Assembly: GCA_041917755.1 (NCBI GenBank)
Contig: JAYRWY010000017.1
Location: forward strand, 204,983 to 268,982
DNA: 64,000 nt
Reading direction: 5' to 3'
Source: RGZA01 sp041917755
GTDB taxonomy: Bacteria; Pseudomonadota; Alphaproteobacteria; UBA9219; RGZA01
In this document: positions 51,537 to 59,687 of the stretch, one piece after another
How the letters are laid out: every line of letters begins with the position of its first letter
Position numbering within the stretch: the stretch's first letter is position 1
Notes under the pieces: model-generated
Told to the model about the DNA's origin: nothing
What the model saw: only the letters and a program-made list of their open reading frames with translations
Databases searched by the model: none
Made by a program: the position numbers and the translations under genes

Positions 51537-51746
51537 TCATCCGCCTACAAATGGTTTGACGATTTCAACCGTATCGCCATCTTTCAATGCGGTTTGTGCC
51601 CATGTGCCGCGCGGTATCACATTGCCGTTACATGCAACGGCAATTGATTGCCAATAGGTCTGCGGCACTTGTTCGCTCTGCAATAATTCGGGAATTGTGG
51701 TTGCGGCAACGCTGCGCTTCTCGCCATTCACAATAATGTTCAACAT
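51537..51746 (-). CDS. thiS: ThiS sulfur-carrier protein
   Basis: A 69-residue ubiquitin-like sulfur carrier ending in the obligatory GlyGly (PFVGG). Other family features are the N-terminal MLNIIVNGEK and the GDTVEIVKPFVGG end. The upstream in-frame extension to 51809 lies inside thiO and is not protein-like, so the ATG at 51746, seven bases after the thiO stop, is the start. It is activated by a ThiF-type enzyme, for which the 48.1-48.8 kb gene is the candidate. Confidence 0.95.
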   Translation of the reverse strand: MLNIIVNGEKRSVAATTIPELLQSEQVPQTYWQSIAVACNGNVIPRGTWAQTALKDGDTVEIVKPFVGG

Positions 51747-51753
51747 ATGGGTC

Positions 51754-52872
51754 TCAATTAAAACGATGGATGGTAAACGGTGCCGCCACATCCGGCAGCT
51801 TGCCATCACATATATACTCGCACATTGCGGCGGCGAGTAGGGGGGTCATTAAAATCCCGTGCCGGTGCTGTCCGGTCATAAAACCAAGGTTTTTCAGGCC
51901 GCTTTGCCCCAAAATGGGCGCATCATCACGGCTGGTGGGGCGAAATCCGGCCCAGCTTTCCAAAAGGGGCAGCTCTTCAATGCCCGGTATGGCTTCCCAT
52001 GTTTCGCGCAATAAATGCAAAATGCCACCTGCGGTCAATGTGGCATCAAAGCCTTTGTCTTCCAAGGTCGCGCCCACAATCAATCGTCCATCACCGCGCG
52101 GCACCAGATAAACCTGCGGTGTCCACACCACATGCCGCAGTAACGGCATGCGCACATCCATCTGCAGTGACAATAATTGCCCCTTCATAGGGAATACGGG
52201 CGGCAAAATGTTTTGCGGCAATCCATTCATGCTGCCTGACCACGCGCCAGCCGCCAGCACCACCTGTTCCACCGGAATGGTTTCACCATTTACGGTTAGA
52301 TGCGTCACACGGTCATTGTTGCAGGTGATATTTTGCACATCGCAATTCGGTCGAAGCTCCACGCCTGCTTTTTGACATGCAATGTGCAGTGCATCAACCA
52401 AGGCGCGGTTATCTACCTGATGATCCTTGGGGCTATAAAAGCCATGGGTCACGCGCGGTGATAAAAACGGCTCACGTTTTCTCAGCTCGCTTTTATCCAG
52501 CCATTCAACGGGTAAATGGCGCGCCTTTAAATAATCATGGCGTTGTTTGATGAGCCCTTCATCATCGCGCTCCGGCGCAATAAAAATCGTGCCGCTTTCA
52601 CGGTAGCCAATATCCTGCCCTGATGCGGCATTCAATTCTTTGGCAAATTCCGGCCACATCGCCTGTGATTGCAACACAAAGGGGATAAGCGCATCTTCAC
52701 CGGGTTCGGCTTCAATCACCGCCGCGAGCATTCCTGCGGCCGCCCAGCTTGCACCGCGTCCCATCGCTCCTTTATCAAACACAACGGATTTAATCCCGCG
52801 CTGCGATAAGCGCCATGCAAGCCCCAAGCCCGCAACGCCGCCGCCAATGATGTGAATGGTTTTTTCGGTCAT
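51754..52872 (-). CDS. thiO: ThiO glycine oxidase
   Basis: A 372-residue FAD-dependent amine oxidase. The Rossmann motif HIIGGGVAGLGLAWRLSQRG is at the N-terminus, followed by GASWAAAGMLAAV, the central VVLAAGAWSG and the C-terminal GFRPTSRDDAPILG and GHYRHGIL-like GQHRHGIL. ThiO oxidises glycine to the imine used by ThiG. The start at 52872 is chosen because longer frames run into the tRNA gene. First gene of the operon thiO-thiS-thiG-thiE. thiC and thiD are not in the window and no TPP riboswitch fits in the 43 bases upstream. Confidence 0.94.
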   Translation of the reverse strand: MTEKTIHIIGGGVAGLGLAWRLSQRGIKSVVFDKGAMGRGASWAAAGMLAAVIEAEPGEDALIPFVLQSQAMWPEFAKELNAASGQDIGYRESGTIFIAPERDDEGLIKQRHDYLKARHLPVEWLDKSELRKREPFLSPRVTHGFYSPKDHQVDNRALVDALHIACQKAGVELRPNCDVQNITCNNDRVTHLTVNGETIPVEQVVLAAGAWSGSMNGLPQNILPPVFPMKGQLLSLQMDVRMPLLRHVVWTPQVYLVPRGDGRLIVGATLEDKGFDATLTAGGILHLLRETWEAIPGIEELPLLESWAGFRPTSRDDAPILGQSGLKNLGFMTGQHRHGILMTPLLAAAMCEYICDGKLPDVAAPFTIHRFN

Positions 52873-52891
52873 AAAAATTATATAGAGGCTT

Positions 52892-52919
52892 GCCATCCGT
52901 AGCTTTAGCGAAGGATGGC
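52892..52919 (-). repeat. Inverted repeat at 3' end of tRNA-Arg
   Basis: GCCATCC (52892-52898) and GGATGGC (52913-52919) can pair around a 14-base loop. The right arm covers the CCA end and the discriminator base of the tRNA gene. It could be a processing signal, a short palindromic element or part of a terminator; no second copy was seen in the window. Confidence 0.5.
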
Positions 52920-52992
52920 GGACCCAAGTGGATTCGAACCACCAACCTCTGCCTTCGGAGGGCAACACTCTATCCAGTTGAGCTATGGGTCC
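52916..52992 (-). tRNA. tRNA-Arg (anticodon CCG)
   Basis: A complete cloverleaf on the reverse strand: acceptor GGACCCA/TGGGTCC, D-arm GCTC, anticodon stem TTGCC/GGCAG with loop CTCCGAA, giving anticodon CCG (codon CGG), T-arm TTCGAAT, discriminator G and encoded CCA. It lies immediately upstream of thiO. Confidence 0.93.
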
Positions 52993-53065
52993 TTAGGCTT
53001 CTTTTATACCAGAAGCCATGCGGCAAATAAACTCATATATGTGGCTATATTATATGCTGCGGGGC

Positions 53066-53938
53066 TTAGTGCGGCACGGCTGCGGCTAATAGCGTCATCA
53101 GGATAATGGATAGCACAAGGCCTGTGCCGGAAACCCAATCCGCCTCTTCCTTTTCCCCGCGCAGTTTAAGGTAGAGTGAAATCCAGAACGGCGCGGTCAG
53201 GGTAATGGCGGTGACATAGGCGGGGTTGGGCGTGCTCATCATCGCCAAGTTTTTACAGGCCTGTGAAAATATCGCGACAAAGCCAATCAACGCGCCTTGC
53301 TTGGCAATGCCCGACATATCATGAATGGCGGCGCGTGCATTTTTTCCTGCCATGGCGATATTGGCCAAAAACGCCGCGCAGCCAAGCGTGAACACATAAT
53401 AAAGGGAGTTGTTCGGGAATGGCGCGTGGTCCATCGCCATTTTATTGGTTATCTCAAACACAATGCCCGCCAGAATAACCGGTACCATTTCCAGCATTGC
53501 GGCTTTGGTAATGACGCATTGATTGAGGCGCATGAGGAAATAAGTGGCAGCTGCCAAACACAGGACAATCCCAACCGCCTCAATCGGGTTATGGAGCAGT
53601 GCATCAAATTGCTGCGGTTTGATAAACAGCCAAATGATAAATACCGTCGGCATAATCAGCGGGCGCAGGCGGAACGCAACCTGCGCGCCATATTTGGCCG
53701 AGACATTATACATCGTCATGTCATGCATGCCGACAATGCTCGCGCTAATGAGTGTGCCAACCCAAAACAATGGATCAGAAGGCGGCGGAATAAAAAACGT
53801 AATGGGCAGCAACACAATGCCGGGCATAAATAAGCGCCAGCGGATAAGCCGCACACCGGGAATTTGCCAGTAACGATTAAGTTGATTAACCGAGCTCCAT
53901 AGCCATGTATGGAAAAGCGCCCAAACGGCAAAGAACAT
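53066..53938 (-). CDS. EamA/DMT-family transporter
   Basis: A 290-residue protein with ten predicted transmembrane segments in two halves, the layout of the drug/metabolite transporter superfamily. The end (AYVTAITLTAPFWISLYLKLRGEKE, then a last span) is typical of EamA domains with the conserved Glu. Substrate unknown. Its start touches the stop of the ABC ATPase gene (TAAATG), so the two are co-transcribed; the ATPase is unlikely to drive this carrier, as DMT proteins are not ABC permeases. Confidence 0.8.
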   Translation of the reverse strand: MFFAVWALFHTWLWSSVNQLNRYWQIPGVRLIRWRLFMPGIVLLPITFFIPPPSDPLFWVGTLISASIVGMHDMTMYNVSAKYGAQVAFRLRPLIMPTVFIIWLFIKPQQFDALLHNPIEAVGIVLCLAAATYFLMRLNQCVITKAAMLEMVPVILAGIVFEITNKMAMDHAPFPNNSLYYVFTLGCAAFLANIAMAGKNARAAIHDMSGIAKQGALIGFVAIFSQACKNLAMMSTPNPAYVTAITLTAPFWISLYLKLRGEKEEADWVSGTGLVLSIILMTLLAAAVPH

Positions 53939-54901
53939 TTATGCCGCCTTGTTGCTCGTCAGTTGCAAGAAGATGGCCTCAAGGTCAGCATCTTTGGAGG
54001 AGATATCAATAATATCCAATCCGGTTTTTTGCACGGCATCAATTACTTGGCCTGCGGTTACGCGGCTGGGTGGATAGCGCAAAATCAGTTTGCGTTTGTC
54101 TTTAACTGTGCAGCCAAAATTATTGAGTGCTGCTGGTGCATCGCTCACATCCTTATCTACCGTGATGTGCAATTCCTTGCTATCGAGACGCTTTAAAAGC
54201 ACGTCTTTGGGTTCATTGGCCACTAATTGCCCGTGATTGATAATCGCAATCCGGTCACATAGCTCTTCAGCTTCTTCCAGGTAATGCGTGGTGAGCAATA
54301 CGGTGGTGCCCCGGTGGTTCAGTTCTTTCACATAATCCCACAAGGCTCTGCGTAATTCCACATCCACGCCTGCGGTGGGTTCATCAAGCACTAAGACGGG
54401 CGGCGTGTGTACCATCGCCTTTGCCACCATCAAACGGCGGCGCATCCCGCCGGATAAAGTGCGCGCATATGATTTGGCTTGCTTGGTTAACCCAACGGCT
54501 TCCAATAATTCATCGGTGCGACGTTCATGCTTTGGTACACCATAAAGCCCAGCTTGAATTTCCAACAACGCATGCGGCGTAAAAAACGCATCGAGATTCA
54601 ATTCTTGCGGCACAATACCAATCGCTGATTTGGCAAGGCGTTCATTCGTATCAATTGAATAATCCCAAATCTTGGCTGTGCCAGATGTTTTGATAACCAG
54701 CCCCGCCAGAATATTGATAAGCGTCGATTTGCCTGCACCATTGGGGCCAAGCAAGGCAAACATGCTGCCCTTTTCGATGGTCAGATTGATGCCCTTCAGC
54801 GCTTCCTTCTCAGGTGATTTTTTGCCGCCTTTATAGGTTTTACGCAAATCGGTTAATTCGATTGCATATGGAGAGGTGCTGTTTTGCTGCATGATACCCA
54901 T
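53939..54901 (-). CDS. ABC-2 type transporter ATPase subunit
   Basis: A 320-residue ABC ATPase with Walker A GPNGAGKST, Q-loop VPQELNL, signature LSGGMRRRL, Walker B VLVLDEPTAGVD and switch His in LTTHYLEEAEELCD. The C-terminal 80 residues form the extra domain seen in YadG-like exporters. No ABC-2 permease is in the neighbourhood, so its partner is elsewhere. Starts at 54901 or 54892 are best; a longer frame to 54982 is improbable. It is divergent from the zf-CHCC/polA genes. Confidence 0.9.
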   Translation of the reverse strand: MGIMQQNSTSPYAIELTDLRKTYKGGKKSPEKEALKGINLTIEKGSMFALLGPNGAGKSTLINILAGLVIKTSGTAKIWDYSIDTNERLAKSAIGIVPQELNLDAFFTPHALLEIQAGLYGVPKHERRTDELLEAVGLTKQAKSYARTLSGGMRRRLMVAKAMVHTPPVLVLDEPTAGVDVELRRALWDYVKELNHRGTTVLLTTHYLEEAEELCDRIAIINHGQLVANEPKDVLLKRLDSKELHITVDKDVSDAPAALNNFGCTVKDKRKLILRYPPSRVTAGQVIDAVQKTGLDIIDISSKDADLEAIFLQLTSNKAA

Positions 54902-55006
54902 AAGGTAGAAACAATGTGTGGACAGGGAAGGCTGGCGCGCTAAAATGCGAGCTCTTCTATAGATAGGCATCCCGCATCCCAAAGTCTACAGCCCAGCTGA
55001 ATAATC

Positions 55007-55213
55007 ATGCAAAAATTCTCCCATAAAAAATCCGTAGCACCCATCGAAGTGATCGAAACCGAAACCGCGCAGCTACATTGCGATGGCGGGAAGGGTGCGC
55101 TTGGTCATCCACGCGTGTTTCTGACTGTTAACAATCAGGGGCATGTGGATTGCCCGTATTGTGGCCGCCATTATCAATTGGCTAAAGGCGCCTCGGCCTC
55201 GCACGCCCACTAA
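55007..55213 (+). CDS. Small zf-CHCC zinc-finger protein
   Basis: A 68-residue protein with the CHCC pattern: C (HCDGG), H (GHPRVFLTV), then CPYC. This is the domain of the mitochondrial NDUFS6 subunit and of small alphaproteobacterial proteins of unknown role. Its stop overlaps the polA start as TAATG, so the two are translated together. A function with polA is not implied by the family. Confidence 0.87.
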   Translation: MQKFSHKKSVAPIEVIETETAQLHCDGGKGALGHPRVFLTVNNQGHVDCPYCGRHYQLAKGASASHAH

Positions 55214-58017
55214 TGTCAGCTTCTGAAAAACCTACACTCTATCTGATTGATGGCTCCGGCTTTATCTTTCGGGCGTTTCATGCGCTGCCGATGATGACGC
55301 GAAGTGACGGCACGCCAGTAAATGCCGTGATGGGCTTTTGCAATATGCTCAATCGCCTGCAGAATGAAGTGAAGGCGGTACATGCTGCCGTGATATTCGA
55401 TGCAGCGCGTAAAACTTTTCGCAATGATATTTATCCTGAGTACAAAGCGCATCGCCCTGAAGCACCCGAAGAACTACGCCCGCAATTTGGATTGGTGCGC
55501 GAAGCCGCACGTGCCTTTGGTTTTCCATCGATTGAAAGCGAAGGGTTTGAAGCAGATGATTTAATTGCCACCTATGCCAAGACTGCGCGTGATGCAAACT
55601 GGAATGTGGTGATTGTATCGTCTGATAAGGATTTGATGCAGCTCATCCGCGATGGTGTGGCATTGCAAGACCCGCTTAAGAATAAACCGATCGGCGAAGC
55701 CGAAGTGTTTGAAAAATTCGGTGTACCGCCGCATCAGGTGATTGATGTGCAGGCCTTGGCGGGAGATTCATCTGATAATATTCCCGGTGCGCCCGGCATT
55801 GGCGTGAAAACCGCCGCGCAGCTCATTCAAGAATATGGCACGCTGGAAAACTTATTAGAGCGTGCAGGTGAGATTAAACAGAACAAGCGCCGCGAGACGT
55901 TGCAAAATTTTGCCGAGCAAATCCGCATCTCCAAAAAACTTGTGACGCTGGATGCCAATGTGCCTTTGCCTCAGCCCCTTGATACGCTGGTAGTGGATGC
56001 CAATCATCCAGAAAAACTTATTCCGTTTCTGGAAACGCAGGGTTTTCGTACCCTATTGGCGCGCATCGGCCATAAATCGGCGGATAAGCCCATATCCGAG
56101 CAGCCTGTACAAAGTGCTGCACCAGCAAAGCCAGCTAGTGCAGCAGTGGATGCAGCACTTATTAATGCCAAACAAGACTACGCACTAATCCAAGATATCC
56201 GCCATCTCGAGCCTTGGCTGGAAGCGGCCAAATCACAGGGTTTTATTGCCGTGGATACGGAAACAGATAGTTTAACACCATCGACTACCAACTTGGTCGG
56301 CGTCTCACTTGCTCTGGCACCGGGCAAAGCATGTTATATTCCATTGGGTCACCTTGACCCCAAGGGTGTAAGCAAGGTGGGGGAGTTGGATTTAGGCGGC
56401 GATAATCGTCCTAAACAAATACCACTGCGTATAGCGATTCAAGCGTTAAAAACCATCTTGAATGACGAGACGATTTTAAAAATCGGCCACAACCTGAAAT
56501 TCGATACGCAGGTATTGGCGCAGCACGGCATCACCATCAATCCGCTGGATGATACGATGTTGATGAGCTTTGTGCTCGATGCTGGCGCGCATGGTCATGG
56601 CCTTGATGAGCTGGCAGAATTGCATCTACAACATAAAATGATTTCATTTAATGAGGTGACCGGTACTGGCGCCAAACGGATCAGCTTTGCGCAGGTGGAA
56701 CTGGAGCAGGCATGTAATTATGCCGCTGAAGATGCTGATTTTACATTGCGCCTTTATCAAATGCTCAAACCACGTTTAATTGCCGAGCAGTTAGTCACGG
56801 TATACGAACGCATTGAAAAGCCGATGGTGCAGACTGTGGCGCTGATGGAAAGCACAGGTATCCGGATTGATAGCGTGTTCTTGCACAGCCTCAGCCAAGA
56901 TTTCGCACGACGCTTGGGCGTGCTTGAAGAGGCAATTACGAAAGAAGCCGGCGTCAGCTTTAATATCGCATCGCCAAAACAACTGGGCGAAGTATTGTTT
57001 GATAAACTGGGTTTGCCGGGCGGTAAAAAAAGCAAGCTTGGCGCATATTCCACCAGCTCTGATGTGTTGGAACCATTGGCCGAACAAGGCCATGCAATAG
57101 TTGAAAAAATTCTCGATTGGCGCGGGCTTGCCAAACTCAAATCCACCTATTCGGATTCATTGCCGCAGCAGGTTTCACCGCGCACGGGCCGTGTGCATAC
57201 TTCATTTAATTTGGTTGGAGCGGCCACCGGTCGTTTATCATCCACTGATCCAAATTTACAAAACATTCCTATTCGTACCGAAGACGGCAAATCCATCCGC
57301 CGCGCATTTATCGCGGATAAAGGTTGCGTATTATTATCGGTGGATTATTCACAAATCGAGCTGCGCTTGGTGGCTGAAATCGCCAACATCAAGGCAATGA
57401 AGCAGGCGTTTCTAGACGGGCTGGATATTCATGCGGCCACGGCAGCCCAGGTGTTTGGCTTGAATGTGGAACATGTCTCGCCCGAACAACGCCGCCAAGC
57501 CAAGGCCATCAATTTCGGTATTATTTACGGTATAAGCGGTTTTGGCCTTGCCAAACAAATTGGCTGCACGCCATCCGAAGCCAACGCTTTTATCAAAGAC
57601 TACCTCAATCGTTTTTCTGAACTGCGTGTGTTCATGGAGCAATGCAAACAGGAAGCGCGCGATAAGGGATATGTCACCACCTTATTCGGGCGGCGTTGTC
57701 ATATACGCGGCATTAATGAAAAAAATGGCCCGATGCGCAATTTTGCCGAACGCCAAGCGATCAACGCGCCTATTCAAGGCACGGCCGCCGATATTATGAA
57801 GAAGGCGATGACGCGCATGCATGCGGCCCTGCGCGCCAATAATTTATCTGCCCGTATGATGCTGCAAGTGCACGATGAATTATTATTCGAGGTCGAAGTA
57901 GGCCAGAAAGATGCAACCGCCGAGGTTGTAAAAGGTGTTATGGAAGGCGCCGCAACCTTGAGCATTCCCTTGGTTGCCGAGGCTGGCTTTGGTGATAATT
58001 GGGCTGTTGCGCATTAA
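55213..58017 (+). CDS. polA: DNA polymerase I
   Basis: A 934-residue enzyme with all three domains. The 5'-3' nuclease (residues 1-290) contains LIDGSGFIFRAFHALP and VSSDKDLMQL. The 3'-5' exonuclease (about 325-520) keeps its acidic residues (VDTETDSL, GHNLKFDT, YAAEDADF), so proofreading should work. The polymerase domain contains DPNLQNIPIRTEDG, the catalytic VDYSQIELR, KAINFGIIYGISGFG and VHDELLFEV. It fills RNA-primer gaps and acts in repair. Coupled to the upstream zinc-finger gene by a one-base overlap. Confidence 0.97.
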   Translation: MSASEKPTLYLIDGSGFIFRAFHALPMMTRSDGTPVNAVMGFCNMLNRLQNEVKAVHAAVIFDAARKTFRNDIYPEYKAHRPEAPEELRPQFGLVREAARAFGFPSIESEGFEADDLIATYAKTARDANWNVVIVSSDKDLMQLIRDGVALQDPLKNKPIGEAEVFEKFGVPPHQVIDVQALAGDSSDNIPGAPGIGVKTAAQLIQEYGTLENLLERAGEIKQNKRRETLQNFAEQIRISKKLVTLDANVPLPQPLDTLVVDANHPEKLIPFLETQGFRTLLARIGHKSADKPISEQPVQSAAPAKPASAAVDAALINAKQDYALIQDIRHLEPWLEAAKSQGFIAVDTETDSLTPSTTNLVGVSLALAPGKACYIPLGHLDPKGVSKVGELDLGGDNRPKQIPLRIAIQALKTILNDETILKIGHNLKFDTQVLAQHGITINPLDDTMLMSFVLDAGAHGHGLDELAELHLQHKMISFNEVTGTGAKRISFAQVELEQACNYAAEDADFTLRLYQMLKPRLIAEQLVTVYERIEKPMVQTVALMESTGIRIDSVFLHSLSQDFARRLGVLEEAITKEAGVSFNIASPKQLGEVLFDKLGLPGGKKSKLGAYSTSSDVLEPLAEQGHAIVEKILDWRGLAKLKSTYSDSLPQQVSPRTGRVHTSFNLVGAATGRLSSTDPNLQNIPIRTEDGKSIRRAFIADKGCVLLSVDYSQIELRLVAEIANIKAMKQAFLDGLDIHAATAAQVFGLNVEHVSPEQRRQAKAINFGIIYGISGFGLAKQIGCTPSEANAFIKDYLNRFSELRVFMEQCKQEARDKGYVTTLFGRRCHIRGINEKNGPMRNFAERQAINAPIQGTAADIMKKAMTRMHAALRANNLSARMMLQVHDELLFEVEVGQKDATAEVVKGVMEGAATLSIPLVAEAGFGDNWAVAH

Positions 58018-58062
58018 GCCTGATTGTTCAAGCCCCTAAAATTATGGTATTCTTTAAACATT

Positions 58063-58139
58063 GAGGCCGTAGCTCAGCTGGATAGAGCGTCAGTTTCCTA
58101 AACTGTAGGTCGCAGGTTCAAATCCCGCCGGTCTCACCA
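58063..58139 (+). tRNA. tRNA-Arg (anticodon CCT)
   Basis: Cloverleaf with acceptor GAGGCCG/CGGTCTC (one G-T pair), D-arm GCTC/GAGC, anticodon loop TTCCTAA giving CCT (codon AGG), T-loop TTCAAAT and encoded CCA. The T-stem GCAGG/CCCGC has an A-C mismatch and the anticodon stem begins with a T-T mismatch. It lies directly after polA and abuts the convergent ArsR gene. Confidence 0.9.
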
Positions 58140-58442
58140 TTATTTTTTGCAATATAGCGAGGCAAGAGTTTTTAATATCGCTTTCACTTCCTTGGAGGTA
58201 AGGCGGTAGTAAATCGTCTGCTTTTCGCGGCGCGTGGCCACCAGCTTGAATTTGCGCAGCGATGCCAAGTATTGCGAAACATGTGATTGGCTGGCGCTAT
58301 TTTTTTCCAACTCCACCAATTCTCCTGCACTCAATTCTCCATGCTCGGATAATGCGCATAGCAATGATAAGCGCAGCGGATGCGCCATGCATTTCAGCAA
58401 AAAAGAAGCATTTTTAAGCTTATTCAGGTCAGTTTGACGCAT
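58140..58442 (-). CDS. ArsR-family repressor, BigR/SqrR-like
   Basis: A 100-residue winged-helix repressor. The recognition helix is SQSHVSQYLASLRKF and the wing TRREKQTIYYRL. Cysteines lie at 18, 29 and 98; C29 (LSLLC) and C98 (LYC) are placed like the sulfide/persulfide-sensing pair of BigR and SqrR. There is no ArsR-type metal motif. It is divergent from a rhodanese gene, with a perfect 8-base inverted repeat between them, which supports a role as a persulfide-responsive regulator. The stop lies one base from the tRNA end. Confidence 0.85.
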   Translation of the reverse strand: MRQTDLNKLKNASFLLKCMAHPLRLSLLCALSEHGELSAGELVELEKNSASQSHVSQYLASLRKFKLVATRREKQTIYYRLTSKEVKAILKTLASLYCKK

Positions 58443-58477
58443 GGAGATAATTCCCCTTGAACTTTTTGTTAATCGTA

Positions 58478-58501
58478 TTATATTAAATTATTATAATATA
58501 A
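58478..58501. promoter_or_regulatory. Perfect inverted repeat, candidate operator
   Basis: TTATATTA and TAATATAA separated by eight bases (58478-58485 and 58494-58501), in the control region between the ArsR-family gene and the rhodanese gene. AT-rich dyads of this kind are typical operators of BigR/SqrR proteins. The right arm directly precedes the AAGGAAC ribosome binding site. Confidence 0.65.
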
Positions 58502-58513
58502 AGGAACCTTAAT

Positions 58514-59047
58514 ATGCAAGACCAATCTGTCAAAACCATAAGCCCGCAGCAATTACGTGAGACAATATGCAGCAATGGACAGTGCTATGTGCTTGATGTG
58601 CGCACTAAGCCTGAATTTCGCGAGGTACATTTGCAGAAGAACAGCCTACATATGCCGCTAGATACATTGGACGCGAGTAAGGTCCGCGCCGCTTTTCCTG
58701 ATGCAACCAAACCCATTTTTATATTGTGTAAGGGCGGCAAGCGTGCCATGGCTGCCGCTGAAAAATTAAGAACCGCCGGCATTGCCAATACGATTGTGGT
58801 GGATGGCGGGCTGGATGCTTGCGTGGCATGCGGCGTGGATGTCGCACGAGGCAATGTTATACCATTGGAACGGCAGGTGAGAATGGCAGCAGGCGCGCTC
58901 GTCATTCTTGGTGTGGTATTGGGCGCAATAATTAGTCCTGCGTTTTACTATCTTAGTGCATTTGTGGGCGCAGGCTTGTTTATGTCGGGCCTAACAGGGT
59001 GGTGCGGGCTTGCGTTACTGCTCGCAAAAGCACCTTGGAATAAATAG
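58514..59047 (+). CDS. YgaP-like membrane rhodanese
   Basis: A 177-residue protein: a rhodanese domain (1-115) with the catalytic Cys72 in the loop CKGGKR, followed by two transmembrane segments (about 125-145 and 150-172) of the DUF2892 type. E. coli YgaP has the same layout and carries persulfide on its Cys. The gene starts 13 bases after the inverted repeat, with AAGGAAC upstream. It is divergent from the BigR/SqrR-like repressor, so it is probably induced by sulfide or persulfide. Confidence 0.9.
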   Translation: MQDQSVKTISPQQLRETICSNGQCYVLDVRTKPEFREVHLQKNSLHMPLDTLDASKVRAAFPDATKPIFILCKGGKRAMAAAEKLRTAGIANTIVVDGGLDACVACGVDVARGNVIPLERQVRMAAGALVILGVVLGAIISPAFYYLSAFVGAGLFMSGLTGWCGLALLLAKAPWNK

Positions 59048-59079
59048 CAGAAATAAAAATTTAATAACCAAGGGAGAAG

Positions 59080-59430
59080 ATGATGAAAAATTACAAACAA
59101 ATTACCGCCGATATTTCCGAATACGTAACCCAGCTGCGTAAGCTGGTACCTGATGCCATGACGGGCTTTAGCCAGATGGCAAAGGGCGCAACCCAATCAG
59201 GGGTAATTGATGAAAAGACCAAGGAATTTATCGCATTGGCCATTGGTGTTTCCACGCGCTGCGATGGCTGCATTGGTTTTCATAGTAAGTCCCTTGTACG
59301 CCTAAATGCGACACGCGAAGAAGTGGCAGAGGTGCTCGGCATGGCGGTTTATATGGGCGGGGGGCCATCATTAATGTATGCGGCAGACGCACTACGTGCT
59401 TATGACGAGTTTAAGGCTGCGGCTGTATAA
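59080..59430 (+). CDS. AhpD/carboxymuconolactone decarboxylase-like protein
   Basis: A 116-residue CMD/AhpD-family protein with the redox motif CDGC followed by IGFH, i.e. CxxC with a His three residues later, as in alkylhydroperoxidase D. The C-terminal GMAVYMGGGPSLMYAADAL is typical of the family. It follows the rhodanese gene by 32 bases with GGGAG upstream, so both may belong to one sulfur/oxidative response unit. True substrate unknown. Confidence 0.87.
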   Translation: MMKNYKQITADISEYVTQLRKLVPDAMTGFSQMAKGATQSGVIDEKTKEFIALAIGVSTRCDGCIGFHSKSLVRLNATREEVAEVLGMAVYMGGGPSLMYAADALRAYDEFKAAAV

Positions 59431-59482
59431 TTGCAGCTTATAAAAAGCATTTTAACTTCATGAAAATGTGGTTATAACAGCC

Positions 59483-59582
59483 TCCGGAAGGTTGGCATGG
59501 ACGACCTGCGCTTGCCAATCCGGCCAGATCCGAAAGGAAGCACCCGTAACGAGATGCATCGGGTCATGTTTCAACCTTCCAC
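59483..59582 (+). ncRNA. ffs: Small signal recognition particle RNA (4.5S type)
   Basis: The terminal helix is GGAAGGTTG (59486-59494) with CAACCTTCC (59572-59580). The domain IV core contains GGCCAGATCCGAAAGGAAGCA, close to the universal SRP RNA motif, with the tetraloop region in between. TTATAA at 59472-59477 is a plausible -10 box. Position just upstream of dnaX-ybaB-recR is common in proteobacteria. Ends are approximate. Confidence 0.92.
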
Positions 59583-59687
59583 TGTTCTTTTCTGGCTATG
59601 CCTCTGCGCCACCTGAAAAAAAGTGTCGCCACTGGTCCTGCCTAATAGTGCTTTATGGCAGCCGCCAATCTTAAAAAGGCAACAGAC

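Noticed and set aside
52873..52968. N-terminal extension of thiO up to 52968
   Set aside because: It would read through the tRNA-Arg gene; the Rossmann motif begins just after the ATG at 52872.
59468..59674. 68-codon frame over the SRP RNA
   Set aside because: Overlaps the structured RNA gene and has no supporting features.
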